DNA from: Oscillospiraceae bacterium
GTDB taxonomy: Bacteria > Bacillota_A > Clostridia > Oscillospirales > Oscillospiraceae
Length of the DNA stretch: 13,924 bases
NCBI GenBank assembly: GCA_017550765.1
Contig: JAFZOC010000232.1
Span: 1-13,924, forward strand
Direction: 5' to 3'
Position 1 is the first letter of the stretch. Each line of letters opens with the position of its first letter. The translations under genes were made by a program, and so were the position numbers. This document shows, piece after piece, positions 1 to 6,593 of the stretch. Below the pieces are notes generated by a model. The model searched no databases and was not told the origin of the DNA. It was given only the letters and a program-made list of their open reading frames with translations.

Positions 1-98
1 AGCTCTCCCTCGCCATCGGCAAGGAGGGCCAGAACGCCCGCCTGGCTGCCAAGCTGACGGGATATCAGATCGATATCAAGCCCCAGAGCGAGGCTTGA
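1..98 (+). CDS. nusA: Transcription termination/antitermination factor NusA, C-terminal end (partial)
   Basis: Only the last 31 residues are present, beginning mid-codon at the window edge and ending in TGA at 96-98. The visible peptide contains [19 protein letters not shown] and ends in a short acidic tail, IKPQSEA. The [10 protein letters not shown] core is the GxxG loop and following helix of the second KH domain of NusA. NusA binds RNA polymerase and nascent RNA, affecting pausing, termination and antitermination in the cytoplasm. The protein ends soon after KH2, as in Gram-positive NusA, without the acidic repeats seen in proteobacteria. Its position directly before ylxR/ylxQ/infB is the standard Firmicutes order and supports the call. 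The upstream part lies outside the window. Confidence 0.95.
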   Translation, partial: LSLAIGKEGQNARLAAKLTGYQIDIKPQSEA

Positions 99-102
99 TG
101 AC

Positions 103-120
103 GTCCTGCGCCCGCAGGAC
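103..120 (+). other. Intercistronic hairpin between nusA and rnpM
   Basis: GTCCTGC (103-109) pairs perfectly with GCAGGAC (114-120) around the loop GCCC. It starts five bases after the nusA stop. It is followed by an A-rich stretch, not by a T-tract, so it is not a classical intrinsic terminator on the + strand. A second weaker hairpin (CGCTC 149-153 with GAGCG 172-176, inner CGCCC/GGGCG) lies in the same spacer. Likely roles are mRNA processing or protection between cistrons; this is inference. Confidence 0.4.
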
Positions 121-212
121 AAAACAACATGACAGGGAGCGGACGCGACGCTCACGCCCTCGGGCGGGAACGAGCGCAGCGGACCTGTCCCGATGGAAAG
201 GTGGTGGCAGGG

Positions 213-485
213 ATGCCCGTACAGAAGAAGATCCCCATGCGGCAGTGTCTCGGCTGCCGTGAGATGAGACCCAAACGGGAGATGATGCGGGTCGTTCGCT
301 CGCCGGAGGGCGAGGTCCATCTGGACCTGCGCGGGAAGGCGAACGGACGCGGCGCCTATGTCTGCACGGACCCGGAATGTCTGAAGAAGGCGGTCCGGTC
401 CCGGGCGCTGGAGCGGGCGCTCTCCGCCCAGATCCCGGAAGAGGTCTACCAGTCGCTGCGCGAAGAGATGGAGCGTGGCGTATGA
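213..485 (+). CDS. rnpM: RNase P modulator RnpM (YlxR family)
   Basis: A 90-residue basic protein of the YlxR/DUF448 family. In Gram-positive bacteria the family is reported to bind the RNase P RNA and modulate its activity; it was earlier called a nucleoid- or RNA-binding protein. Family marks seen: the N-terminal RQCLGCREMRPKREMMRVVR block (residues 10-29, with C12-x2-C15) and GRGAYVC (residues 45-51), followed by C56. The paired cysteines are typical. I chose ATG 213 because AAAGGTGG (197-204) lies eight bases upstream and the homology begins at MPVQKKIPMRQC. An in-frame ATG at 129 would add 28 residues that do not look like the family and has only a weak AGGA upstream. The stop overlaps the ylxQ start as ATGA (482-485), suggesting coupled translation. 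Confidence 0.92.
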   Translation: MPVQKKIPMRQCLGCREMRPKREMMRVVRSPEGEVHLDLRGKANGRGAYVCTDPECLKKAVRSRALERALSAQIPEEVYQSLREEMERGV

Positions 486-904
486 GAGAGAAGATCCTGA
501 GCCTTTTGGGCCTGATGCGGCGCGCCAGCGCGATCGCGCTCGGGGAAGACCAGAGCGCGGATCTCATCCGGGCAGGGAAGGGGAAGCTCCTCCTGCTGGC
601 GGAGGACGTGTCCGAGAACGCCGCGCGCAGAGCGGAGAACACCTGCACAGGGCGGAACATAGAGATGGTCCGCCTGCATTTCGGCAGAGAAGAACTGGGC
701 AAGGCTCTGGGCGTCGGCGGCTGCTCCATGGCGGCTGTCTCAGACCTGGGCTTTGCGACGGCGTTGATGGGACTGCTCGCTTCCCAGTGGCCGGAAGAGT
801 ATGGCGAGGCCGCGCAGCGGGTGGAGCTCCGCAAGGAGAAGGCCGTCAGACGGAAAGCCCAGAAGGGCAAGAAGATCGTAGGAACAAGGAGGACTAACGT
901 ATGA
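482..904 (+). CDS. ylxQ: YlxQ, L7Ae/L30e-family RNA-binding protein
   Basis: 140 residues. The start overlaps the rnpM stop and the stop overlaps the infB start, both as ATGA, so the gene is locked between them. The fold signature is L7Ae/L30e: an N-terminal helix [17 protein letters not shown], an [15 protein letters not shown] segment (strand plus kink-turn-binding helix, about residues 36-51), then [19 protein letters not shown] near residues 79-97. The last 30 or so residues are strongly basic ([15 protein letters not shown]), longer than the roughly 100-residue core of the family, and may add RNA contacts. Members bind kink-turn RNA. The exact target of YlxQ is not established, but its conserved place before infB points to ribosome or RNA biology. 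No separate promoter is visible; translation is probably coupled to rnpM. Confidence 0.88.
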   Translation: MREKILSLLGLMRRASAIALGEDQSADLIRAGKGKLLLLAEDVSENAARRAENTCTGRNIEMVRLHFGREELGKALGVGGCSMAAVSDLGFATALMGLLASQWPEEYGEAAQRVELRKEKAVRRKAQKGKKIVGTRRTNV

Positions 905-3296
905 GTATGGTGAAGTATCGCGTACATGAGGTGGCGAAAGATCTGGGGGTGACGTCCAAGGTCGTCTCTCAGATCATGACGGAGTATTTCGCACCTCCCA
1001 AGAACCACATGCAGGTCCTCGAAGATGCCGAATTGGATGTCATTTTCGAATATATCACGCAGCACAATCAGGTAGCCAGCCTGGAAGACGTGTTCCGGGT
1101 GGCCCCGCCTGCCCCGAAACCTGCGGAGAAGCCGGTGGAGAAGCAGCCTGAACAGAAGGGGACCGTAAAGAGCGCGCCTCAGGGCCAGGCGCAGAGCAAG
1201 CCTGCGGCCAAGCCCGCACAGGGCGCGCAGCATCCCGCGACGACCGGCGCAGCCCCTGCGCCTCAGCTCAAGCAGGAGAAGAAGGAGAAGCCCCATGTGC
1301 CGCGCCAGGTGGCGGAGAAGCGCGTGGTGGATACCCGCGGCGGCGCTGCCGTCAACATCGAAAAGTACAACGAGCGCTTCGAGGACATGGCCGGATCGAA
1401 AGTCGGGGCCAGCGGTCCGCGCCGCGGGACCAAGGAGAAGATCCAGTCGAAGTCCAAGCAGCGCGGCGGCCAGCAGCCGTCCAGCAAGCGCAGGCAGGAA
1501 GAGCGCGACAAGATGCAGCGCCTGCAGTTGGAGATCGCCCGCAAGCAGCAGCTGAAGGTCGAGATCCCCGACGAGATCTCTGTGGGCGAGCTGGCTTCCC
1601 GCATGAAGAAGACCGCCACCGAGGTCATCAAACAGCTCATGAAACTGGGCGTCTTTGCCTCCATCTCCGAGATCATCGACTACGATACTGCGGCTCTGGT
1701 GGCCATGGAACTTGGCTGCAAGGTGGAGAAAGAAGTCATCGTCACCGTGGAAGAGCGCCTGATCGACGACCACGAGGATAAGCCGGAGGACCTGGTGCCC
1801 CGTGCTCCCGTCGTGGTGGTCATGGGCCACGTGGACCACGGCAAGACCTCTCTTCTGGACTATATCCGCCATGCCAATGTCGTTTCCGGCGAGGCGGGCG
1901 GCATCACCCAGCATATCGGCGCCTACACCGTGGATGTCAACGGCAGTCCCGTCACCTTCCTGGATACCCCGGGCCATGAGGCTTTCACCTCCATGCGTGC
2001 CCGCGGCGCCATGGTCACCGACATCGCGATCCTGGTGGTGGCGGCGGACGACGGCATCATGCCCCAGACCGTCGAGAGCATCAACCATGCGAAGGCAGCC
2101 GGGATCCCGGTGGTCGTCGCGATCAACAAGATGGATAAGACCGGCGCCAACCCGGACCGGATCAAACAGCAGCTCACCGAGTACGATCTGGTCAGCGAAG
2201 AGTGGGGCGGCGATACGATCATCGTCCCGATCTCTGCCAAGACCGGCATGTCGTTGAGGATCTGCTGGAGAACCTGGTGGTCCAGGCGGAAGTGCTGGAG
2301 CTCGGCGCCAATCCCAACAGAGCCGCCAAGGGCACCGTCATCGAGGCTCGTCTGGACAAAGGCCGCGGCCCGATCATGACCGTCCTGGTCCAGAACGGTA
2401 CGCTGAAGCTGGGCGACATCATCATCGCCGGTCCCGCCGTGGGCCGTGTGCGCACCATGATCAACGACAAAGGCCAGCGGGTCACCGAAGCCGGACCCTC
2501 CACCCCGGTGGAGATCTCCGGCCTCAGCGAAGTGCCAAGCGCCGGCGATGTGTTCAACGCCGTCGCCGACGAGCGCATGGCCCGCGAACTGGCCGAGGAA
2601 CGCCGCATCAGCCAGAGCAGCAGCGACATGCCCGGCACCAAGAAAGTCAGCCTGGAAGATCTGTTCAGTCAGATCCAGGCCGGCGAGATGAAGACGCTGA
2701 ACATCATCGTCAAGGCCGATGTCCAGGGCTCCGCCGAGGCGGTCAAGGCGTCGCTGGAGAAGATCTCCAACGACGAGGTCCGCGTCAAGGTCATCCACAG
2801 CGCGGTGGGCGCCATCAACGAGAGCGACGTCATGCTGGCCGCGACCTCCGGCGCGATCATCGTCGGCTTCAACGTGCGGCCTGACAACGCTGCCCGCGAC
2901 AGCGCCGTCCGCAGCAACGTGGACATCCGTCTCTATCGCGTCATCTACGACTGCATCGACGAGATCGAGGCGGCCATGAAGGGCATGCTGGCGCCGAAGT
3001 TCAAAGAGGTCATCATCGGCCATGCCGAGGTCCGCGAGACCTACAAGGTCTCCAAGGTCGGTACCGTCTGCGGCTGCTACTGCACCGACGGCAAGATCCA
3101 GCGCGGCTGCGATGTCCGCGTCCTGCGCGACAACATCGTGATCCATGAGGGCGAACTCGCCTCTCTGCGCCGTTTCAAAGACGACGTCAAGGAAGTCGCC
3201 AGCGGCTACGAATGCGGCATGCAGGTGGAGAAGTTCAACGATATCAAGATCGGCGACATCATCGAATGCTTCGTGATGGAGCAGATCAAGGACTGA
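901..3296 (+). CDS. infB: Translation initiation factor IF-2, interrupted by an apparent one-base deletion
   Basis: IF2 brings initiator fMet-tRNA to the 30S subunit and drives 50S joining using GTP. The start ATG 901 has AAGGAGGA at 886-893. Seen in order (numbering as if repaired, about 798 aa): an IF2_N domain (about 3-55), a Pro/Ala/Lys/Gln-rich linker (about 65-215), a second IF2_N domain from about 221, and the G domain with GHVDHGKT (309-316), DTPGHE (355-360), NKMDK (409-413) and SAK (445-447). Domain II and the C-terminal fMet-tRNA-binding domains follow, but in another frame. Frame 1 runs 901-2379 and, after about base 2250, reads nonsense to an early stop (492 aa). The correct continuation ([14 protein letters not shown] onward) reads in the frame ending at TGA 3294-3296. 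The shift equals one missing base between ATG 2248 and GTT 2253. Because infB is essential and the rest is intact, sequencing or assembly error is the likeliest cause. Identity is certain; functional state is not. Confidence 0.93.
2248..2255 (+). other. Frameshift point in infB
   Basis: The bases read AAG ACC GGC ATG TC GTT GAG GAT. The upstream frame gives SAKTGM and the downstream frame gives [10 protein letters not shown], exactly the expected continuation of an IF2 G domain (K-T-G-x-G-V-E-D-L-L type). Two bases (TC, 2251-2252) stand where one codon should be, so a one-base deletion fits. No slippery heptamer, homopolymer run or obvious pseudoknot surrounds the site, so programmed frameshifting is unlikely. 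Confidence 0.85.
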
Positions 3297-3361
3297 CGGT
3301 CATAAGTGATCCCGCCGAGCGGACAGTCGTCTGCGGCGAGGGCGATCTGCGATCGGATCGA

Positions 3362-3387
3362 CTGGGGCGGCCGAAGGGCCGCCCCAG
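3362..3387 (+). other. Strong hairpin between infB and rbfA without a T-tract
   Basis: CTGGGGCGGCC (3362-3372) is the perfect reverse complement of GGCCGCCCCAG (3377-3387), giving an 11-bp, nearly all G·C stem capped by the tetraloop GAAG. The sequence after it, CATAGACTAAGGAGG, has no T-run, so it should not act as an efficient intrinsic terminator. It sits nine bases before the rbfA ribosome binding site (AAGGAGG, 3396-3402). It could serve as an RNA processing or stability element, or modulate rbfA translation. Confidence 0.6.
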
Positions 3388-3407
3388 CATAGACTAAGGA
3401 GGAAAAC

Positions 3408-3782
3408 ATGCCATCCAATAAACTTGCCAGGACGAACGACGACATCCAGCGCGTGCTGGCCGCCAAGCTGCGCGAGATCAAAGATCCGCGCGTACAGCAG
3501 GGCATGATCAGCGTGACCCGCGTGGAGACGACCGGCGATCTGCGTTATGCCAAGGTCTGGCTGTCGGTGCTGGGCATGGAGAACGAAAAGGAGTTCCGGC
3601 GCGGGCTCCGGTCTGCCGCCGGCTGGCTCCGCCATGAACTGGGACAGAGCCTCGATCTGCGGTACACGCCGGAACTGGTGTTCGAGGTCGACCACAGCAT
3701 CGAGTACGGCGCCCACATCGCGCAGGTCATCGGATCTCTCGACATCCGCCACGATGAGGACGAGAGCGATGAAGATCGATGA
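3408..3782 (+). CDS. rbfA: 30S ribosome-binding factor RbfA
   Basis: 124 residues, the usual size for RbfA, a cold-shock-linked factor that binds immature 30S subunits and helps 16S rRNA 5'-end maturation. Seen: the N-terminal helix (NKLARTNDDIQRVLAAKLREI), the KDPRVQQGMISVTRVETTGDLRYAKVWLSVLG core (about residues 25-55), which is the KH-type β-strand region, then LRHELGQSLDLRYTPELVFEVDHSIEYG (about 73-100). The tail is acidic (DEDESDEDR). The start is set by AAGGAGG at 3396-3402, five bases upstream. It is 111 bases downstream of infB, a wider gap than elsewhere in this operon, and that gap contains a strong hairpin. It overlaps nrnA by 14 bases. Confidence 0.95.
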   Translation: MPSNKLARTNDDIQRVLAAKLREIKDPRVQQGMISVTRVETTGDLRYAKVWLSVLGMENEKEFRRGLRSAAGWLRHELGQSLDLRYTPELVFEVDHSIEYGAHIAQVIGSLDIRHDEDESDEDR

Positions 3783-4707
3783 ATGTGCGCGCCTGCTGGA
3801 ACAGCAGGACAAGTTCCTTCTCCTGACCCATCGCGATCCGGACGGGGATACCGTGGGCAGCGCCGCGGCTCTCTGTTCCGCACTGCGCCGTTGCGGGAAG
3901 ACGGCTTTCCTCAGTCCCAACGAGCAGATGACGAAAAAGCTCGCTCCCTACGCCGAGCCTCTCTATGCGCCGGAGGGATATGACCCGGGATTCGTCGTCG
4001 CCGTCGACGTCGCGACGGAGAAGATGATCGGCCGCGGCTCTCGAGCCGAAAGCGTCGATCTCTGCATCGATCATCACCCCAGCAATTCCGGCTATGCGCG
4101 CTATGGGCTCGTCGATCCCAGCTGCGCGGCCTGTGGACAGATCGTGCTCGCGCTGATCCGCACGCTCTGCGGATCGGTCAGCCGGGAGGAGGCGGACCTC
4201 CTCTATATCGCCCTTTCGACAGACTGCGGCTGTTTCCAGTATTCCAACACGGATGCGGCGGCTCTTCGCGCGGCGGCGGAGATCTTGGAGGCAGGCGCCG
4301 ATAACAAAGCGCTCAATCAGATCTTTTTCCGACGGGTGTCCCGCGCCAGGATCCGGCTGGAGGGGAGCATCTATGCGAACATGAGCTTCCATCGCGAAGG
4401 GAAGGTGGCTGTGGCTCTCATCACGGAAGAGATGATCCGGGACGCCGGTGCGACGAAGGACGATCTGGACGATCTTGCCGGTCTCGCCGGCCGCGCGGAA
4501 GGGAGCGTCGTCAGCATCACGATCCGCGAGCTCCCGGAAGGCAACAGCAGAGTCTCGGTCCGCTCCGGCCCCAGCTTCGACAGCTGCGCCCTCTGCAGCC
4601 TCTTCGGCGGCGGCGGGCACAAAATGGCCGCCGGATGCAACATCCCCCTGCCGCCTGAACAGGCCCGCGAGAGACTGCTCGCGGCCATCGACGAGGGCTG
4701 GGCATGA
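3769..4707 (+). CDS. nrnA: NrnA-type DHH phosphoesterase (nanoRNase / pAp phosphatase)
   Basis: 312 residues, matching the roughly 310-330 residues of the family. NrnA degrades very short RNAs (2-5 nt) and can dephosphorylate 3'-phosphoadenosine 5'-phosphate, using two Mn ions in the cytoplasm. Seen: motif I THRDPDGDTVGS (20-31), motif II AVDVA, motif III DHH (101-103), motif IV STDCGCFQYSNT, and the C-terminal DHHA1 substrate-binding motif FGGGGHKMAAGC (glycines 280-283, H284). All metal ligands expected for an active enzyme appear present. I chose ATG 3769, inside the end of rbfA, because TGAGGA lies eight bases before it and family homology starts at once. An in-frame ATG at 3754 would add five residues. 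The stop overlaps truB as ATGA. RbfA-NrnA-TruB is a common Firmicutes order. Confidence 0.93.
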   Translation: MKIDECARLLEQQDKFLLLTHRDPDGDTVGSAAALCSALRRCGKTAFLSPNEQMTKKLAPYAEPLYAPEGYDPGFVVAVDVATEKMIGRGSRAESVDLCIDHHPSNSGYARYGLVDPSCAACGQIVLALIRTLCGSVSREEADLLYIALSTDCGCFQYSNTDAAALRAAAEILEAGADNKALNQIFFRRVSRARIRLEGSIYANMSFHREGKVAVALITEEMIRDAGATKDDLDDLAGLAGRAEGSVVSITIRELPEGNSRVSVRSGPSFDSCALCSLFGGGGHKMAAGCNIPLPPEQARERLLAAIDEGWA

Positions 4708-5573
4708 ACGGCATCCTGCTGATCGACAAACCTGCGGACTGGACCAGCAGCGATGTCGTCGCAAAGCTCCGGGGCATCCTGCATGAGCGCAGGATCGGGC
4801 ATTCCGGCACCCTGGACCCCATGGCGACAGGTCTGCTGGTCGTTTTCGTGGGACGGGCGACGCGGGCGGTGGAGTTCGCGGAGGCGCAGGAGAAGCGCTA
4901 TCTGGCCGGGATGCGTCTGGGGCTCGTCACCGATACCCAGGATATCACGGGCAACAGGACAGGCGGCTCAGCGAGAGAGGTCACGGATGAGGAGCTCGCA
5001 TCCGCCCTGTCCGCGTTCCGAGGAGACATCCTGCAGATCCCGCCCATGTATTCTGCGATCAAAGTCGGCGGGCAGAAGCTCTACGATATCGCGCGACGGG
5101 GCGGGGAAGTGGAACGCGCACCGCGCCCGGTCAGGATCTCCGAGCTGCGCATGCTGGGACGGGACGGAGACGAGGTATCCCTGGACGTCTGCTGTTCCAA
5201 GGGCACCTACATCCGGACGCTCTGCCACGATATCGGACAGAGACTGGGCTGCGGGGCCTGCATGAGCTCTCTGCGCCGCATCCGCTGCGGCTCGTTCCGT
5301 CTGGCAGGAGCGCATACCATCGCCCAGGTGCAGGAAGCCGCCGATCGAGGAGCTGTCCAGGAACTGCTGCTCCCGCTCGATACGCTCTTCCGGGATCTCC
5401 CGGCCTTGCGCGTCGACGCGAAGGCGGAGCAGAAGATCCGCGTAGGGGCCCAGATCCCGACGGATGCGGCGGAGAGGACCTACCGCGTCTATGGCCCGCG
5501 GGGCGATCTGTTGGCTCTCAGCTGCGTACAGCGGGGCCTCTTGCGGACCATCAAGAGCTTTTTTGAGGTATAG
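4704..5573 (+). CDS. truB: tRNA pseudouridine(55) synthase TruB
   Basis: 289 residues, a normal size for bacterial TruB, which converts uridine 55 in the T-loop of tRNAs to pseudouridine. Seen: GILLIDKPADWTSSDVV at the N-terminus, the catalytic motif GHSGTLDPMATGLL with the nucleophilic aspartate D38, the YSAIKVGGQKLYDIARRG segment, and CSKGTYIRTLCHDIG (about residues 168-182), another TruB signature. The C-terminal part (about 230-289) is consistent with the short PUA-like extension seen in many Gram-positive TruBs. The start codon overlaps the nrnA stop (ATGA, 4704-4707). ribF begins five bases after the stop, so all three are probably one transcript. Confidence 0.95.
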   Translation: MNGILLIDKPADWTSSDVVAKLRGILHERRIGHSGTLDPMATGLLVVFVGRATRAVEFAEAQEKRYLAGMRLGLVTDTQDITGNRTGGSAREVTDEELASALSAFRGDILQIPPMYSAIKVGGQKLYDIARRGGEVERAPRPVRISELRMLGRDGDEVSLDVCCSKGTYIRTLCHDIGQRLGCGACMSSLRRIRCGSFRLAGAHTIAQVQEAADRGAVQELLLPLDTLFRDLPALRVDAKAEQKIRVGAQIPTDAAERTYRVYGPRGDLLALSCVQRGLLRTIKSFFEV

Positions 5574-5578
5574 CGCCT

Positions 5579-6499
5579 ATGAGAGAACAAAAACGAGTGC
5601 TGGCCATGGGCTTCTTCGACGGGGTCCATCTGGGCCACGCGGCGCTCCTGGAGCGGACGAAGCTCCTGGCGAAGGAGCAGGGCCTGATGCCCTCGGTGCT
5701 GACCTTCGACCAGCACCCCGATACGCTGGTCTTCGGGAAGGAAGTCCCGCTGATCAACAGCGCGGCAGGCCGCGAGGAGATCATCCACCGCTGCTTCGGG
5801 ATCGAGAACGTGGTGTTCATCCATTTCGACCGCAGGATGATGCAGATGGAATGGCGGGATTTCCTCGACTCTGTCGTGCGGGAGCTCCAGGTCGCTCATT
5901 TCGTCGTCGGACACGACTTCTGCTTCGGCTACCGGGGACAGGGGAACGCGGAGCGTCTGAAGGGGTACAGCTGCGAGCATGGGCTCGGCTGCGATGTGAT
6001 CCCGCCGGTGATGCTCGACGGGCAGATCGTCAGCTCCACCCACATCCGGGAGCTGATCCGGGACGGGCGCGTCGATGAGGCCAGACGCTGGCTCGGCCGT
6101 CCGCATACCCTCACCGATATCGTCCGCTCCGGCTATCATCTCGGACGGAGATTGGGCTCTCCCACGATCAACATGGAGATCCCCGGCGGGGTGATCGTCC
6201 CGCGCTTCGGCGTATACGCCACGAAGGTCTATCTGGATAACGGAGAGCTGTGGCCTGCCGTGACGAACATCGGCGTCCGCCCTACGGTGAGCCAGGAAGG
6301 ACGCGTGACGGTGGAGAGCCATCTGATCGACTATCAGGGCGACCTCTACGGCCATCGCGCGCGGGTGGAGTTCTACCGGTTCCTGCGCAGCGAGATCCGC
6401 TTTGCCGACCGCGCTGCCCTCTCCGACCAGATCGCCAAGGACGAAGAGGACGCGAAAGGCTATTTCGCACAGGAAGAGCCAAACTCAACTGCCGGTTGA
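5579..6499 (+). CDS. ribF: Bifunctional riboflavin kinase / FAD synthetase RibF
   Basis: 306 residues, the standard length. The enzyme phosphorylates riboflavin to FMN and adenylylates FMN to FAD. N-terminal FMN adenylyltransferase domain: GFFDGVHLGH (residues 11-20, the HxGH nucleotidyltransferase motif) and VSSTHIRELI (SSTxIR motif). C-terminal riboflavin kinase domain: GRRLGSPTIN (189-198), VTNIGVRPTV, and ESHLIDY with the catalytic glutamate E246. The start ATG 5579 has GAGG at 5565-5568, inside the end of truB, and lies five bases after its stop. The TGA at 6497-6499 lies inside a terminator-like hairpin. No rpsO or pnp follows, although they often do in related operons; instead an unrelated regulator begins. 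Confidence 0.95.
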   Translation: MREQKRVLAMGFFDGVHLGHAALLERTKLLAKEQGLMPSVLTFDQHPDTLVFGKEVPLINSAAGREEIIHRCFGIENVVFIHFDRRMMQMEWRDFLDSVVRELQVAHFVVGHDFCFGYRGQGNAERLKGYSCEHGLGCDVIPPVMLDGQIVSSTHIRELIRDGRVDEARRWLGRPHTLTDIVRSGYHLGRRLGSPTINMEIPGGVIVPRFGVYATKVYLDNGELWPAVTNIGVRPTVSQEGRVTVESHLIDYQGDLYGHRARVEFYRFLRSEIRFADRAALSDQIAKDEEDAKGYFAQEEPNSTAG

Positions 6500-6512
6500 G
6501 ATCGGCTCTTTT
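6474..6512 (+). terminator. Probable intrinsic terminator of the nusA–ribF operon, overlapping the ribF 3' end
   Basis: AAGAGCC (6474-6480) pairs with GGCTCTT (6504-6510). Inside it CTCAAC (6484-6489) pairs with GTTGAG (6495-6500), separated by a 3x3 internal loop and capped by TGCCG. The run TTTT (6509-6512) follows. The T-tract is short and the stem is interrupted, so efficiency may be moderate. The ribF stop codon lies within the inner stem. Confidence 0.6.
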
Positions 6513-6534
6513 ATGCCATACAACGAACAGTTTA

Positions 6535-6563
6535 TTGCCTTTATCGGCACATTTGGATATGCT
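6535..6563 (+). promoter_or_regulatory. Candidate sigma-A promoter for the XRE regulator
   Basis: TTGCCT (6535-6540) and TATGCT (6558-6563) are separated by 17 bases; each matches the housekeeping consensus at four of six positions. It lies between the operon terminator and the ribosome binding site AAAGGAGG (6578-6585). The region is clearly more A/T-rich than its surroundings. Confidence 0.4.
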
Positions 6564-6593
6564 ACAGCCACAAAAACAAAGGAGGCAGGAGCC

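Noticed and set aside
76..2088. A 670-residue open frame on the minus strand
   Set aside because: It lies opposite rnpM, ylxQ and infB, has low-complexity His/Asp/Leu/Arg composition and no ribosome binding site. It is a GC-rich shadow of real genes.
2240..2260. Programmed ribosomal frameshifting in infB
   Set aside because: No slippery heptamer, stimulatory Shine-Dalgarno-like site or pseudoknot is visible, and IF2 is not known to need frameshifting.
1923..3146. A 407-residue minus-strand open frame opposite infB
   Set aside because: Asp/Val/Ala-rich shadow with no family motifs. The plus strand encodes recognisable IF2 across the whole stretch.
3547..3768. A longer NrnA starting inside rbfA
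   Set aside because: The extra residues are an out-of-frame reading of rbfA, and DHH-family homology starts at 3769 with its own ribosome binding site.
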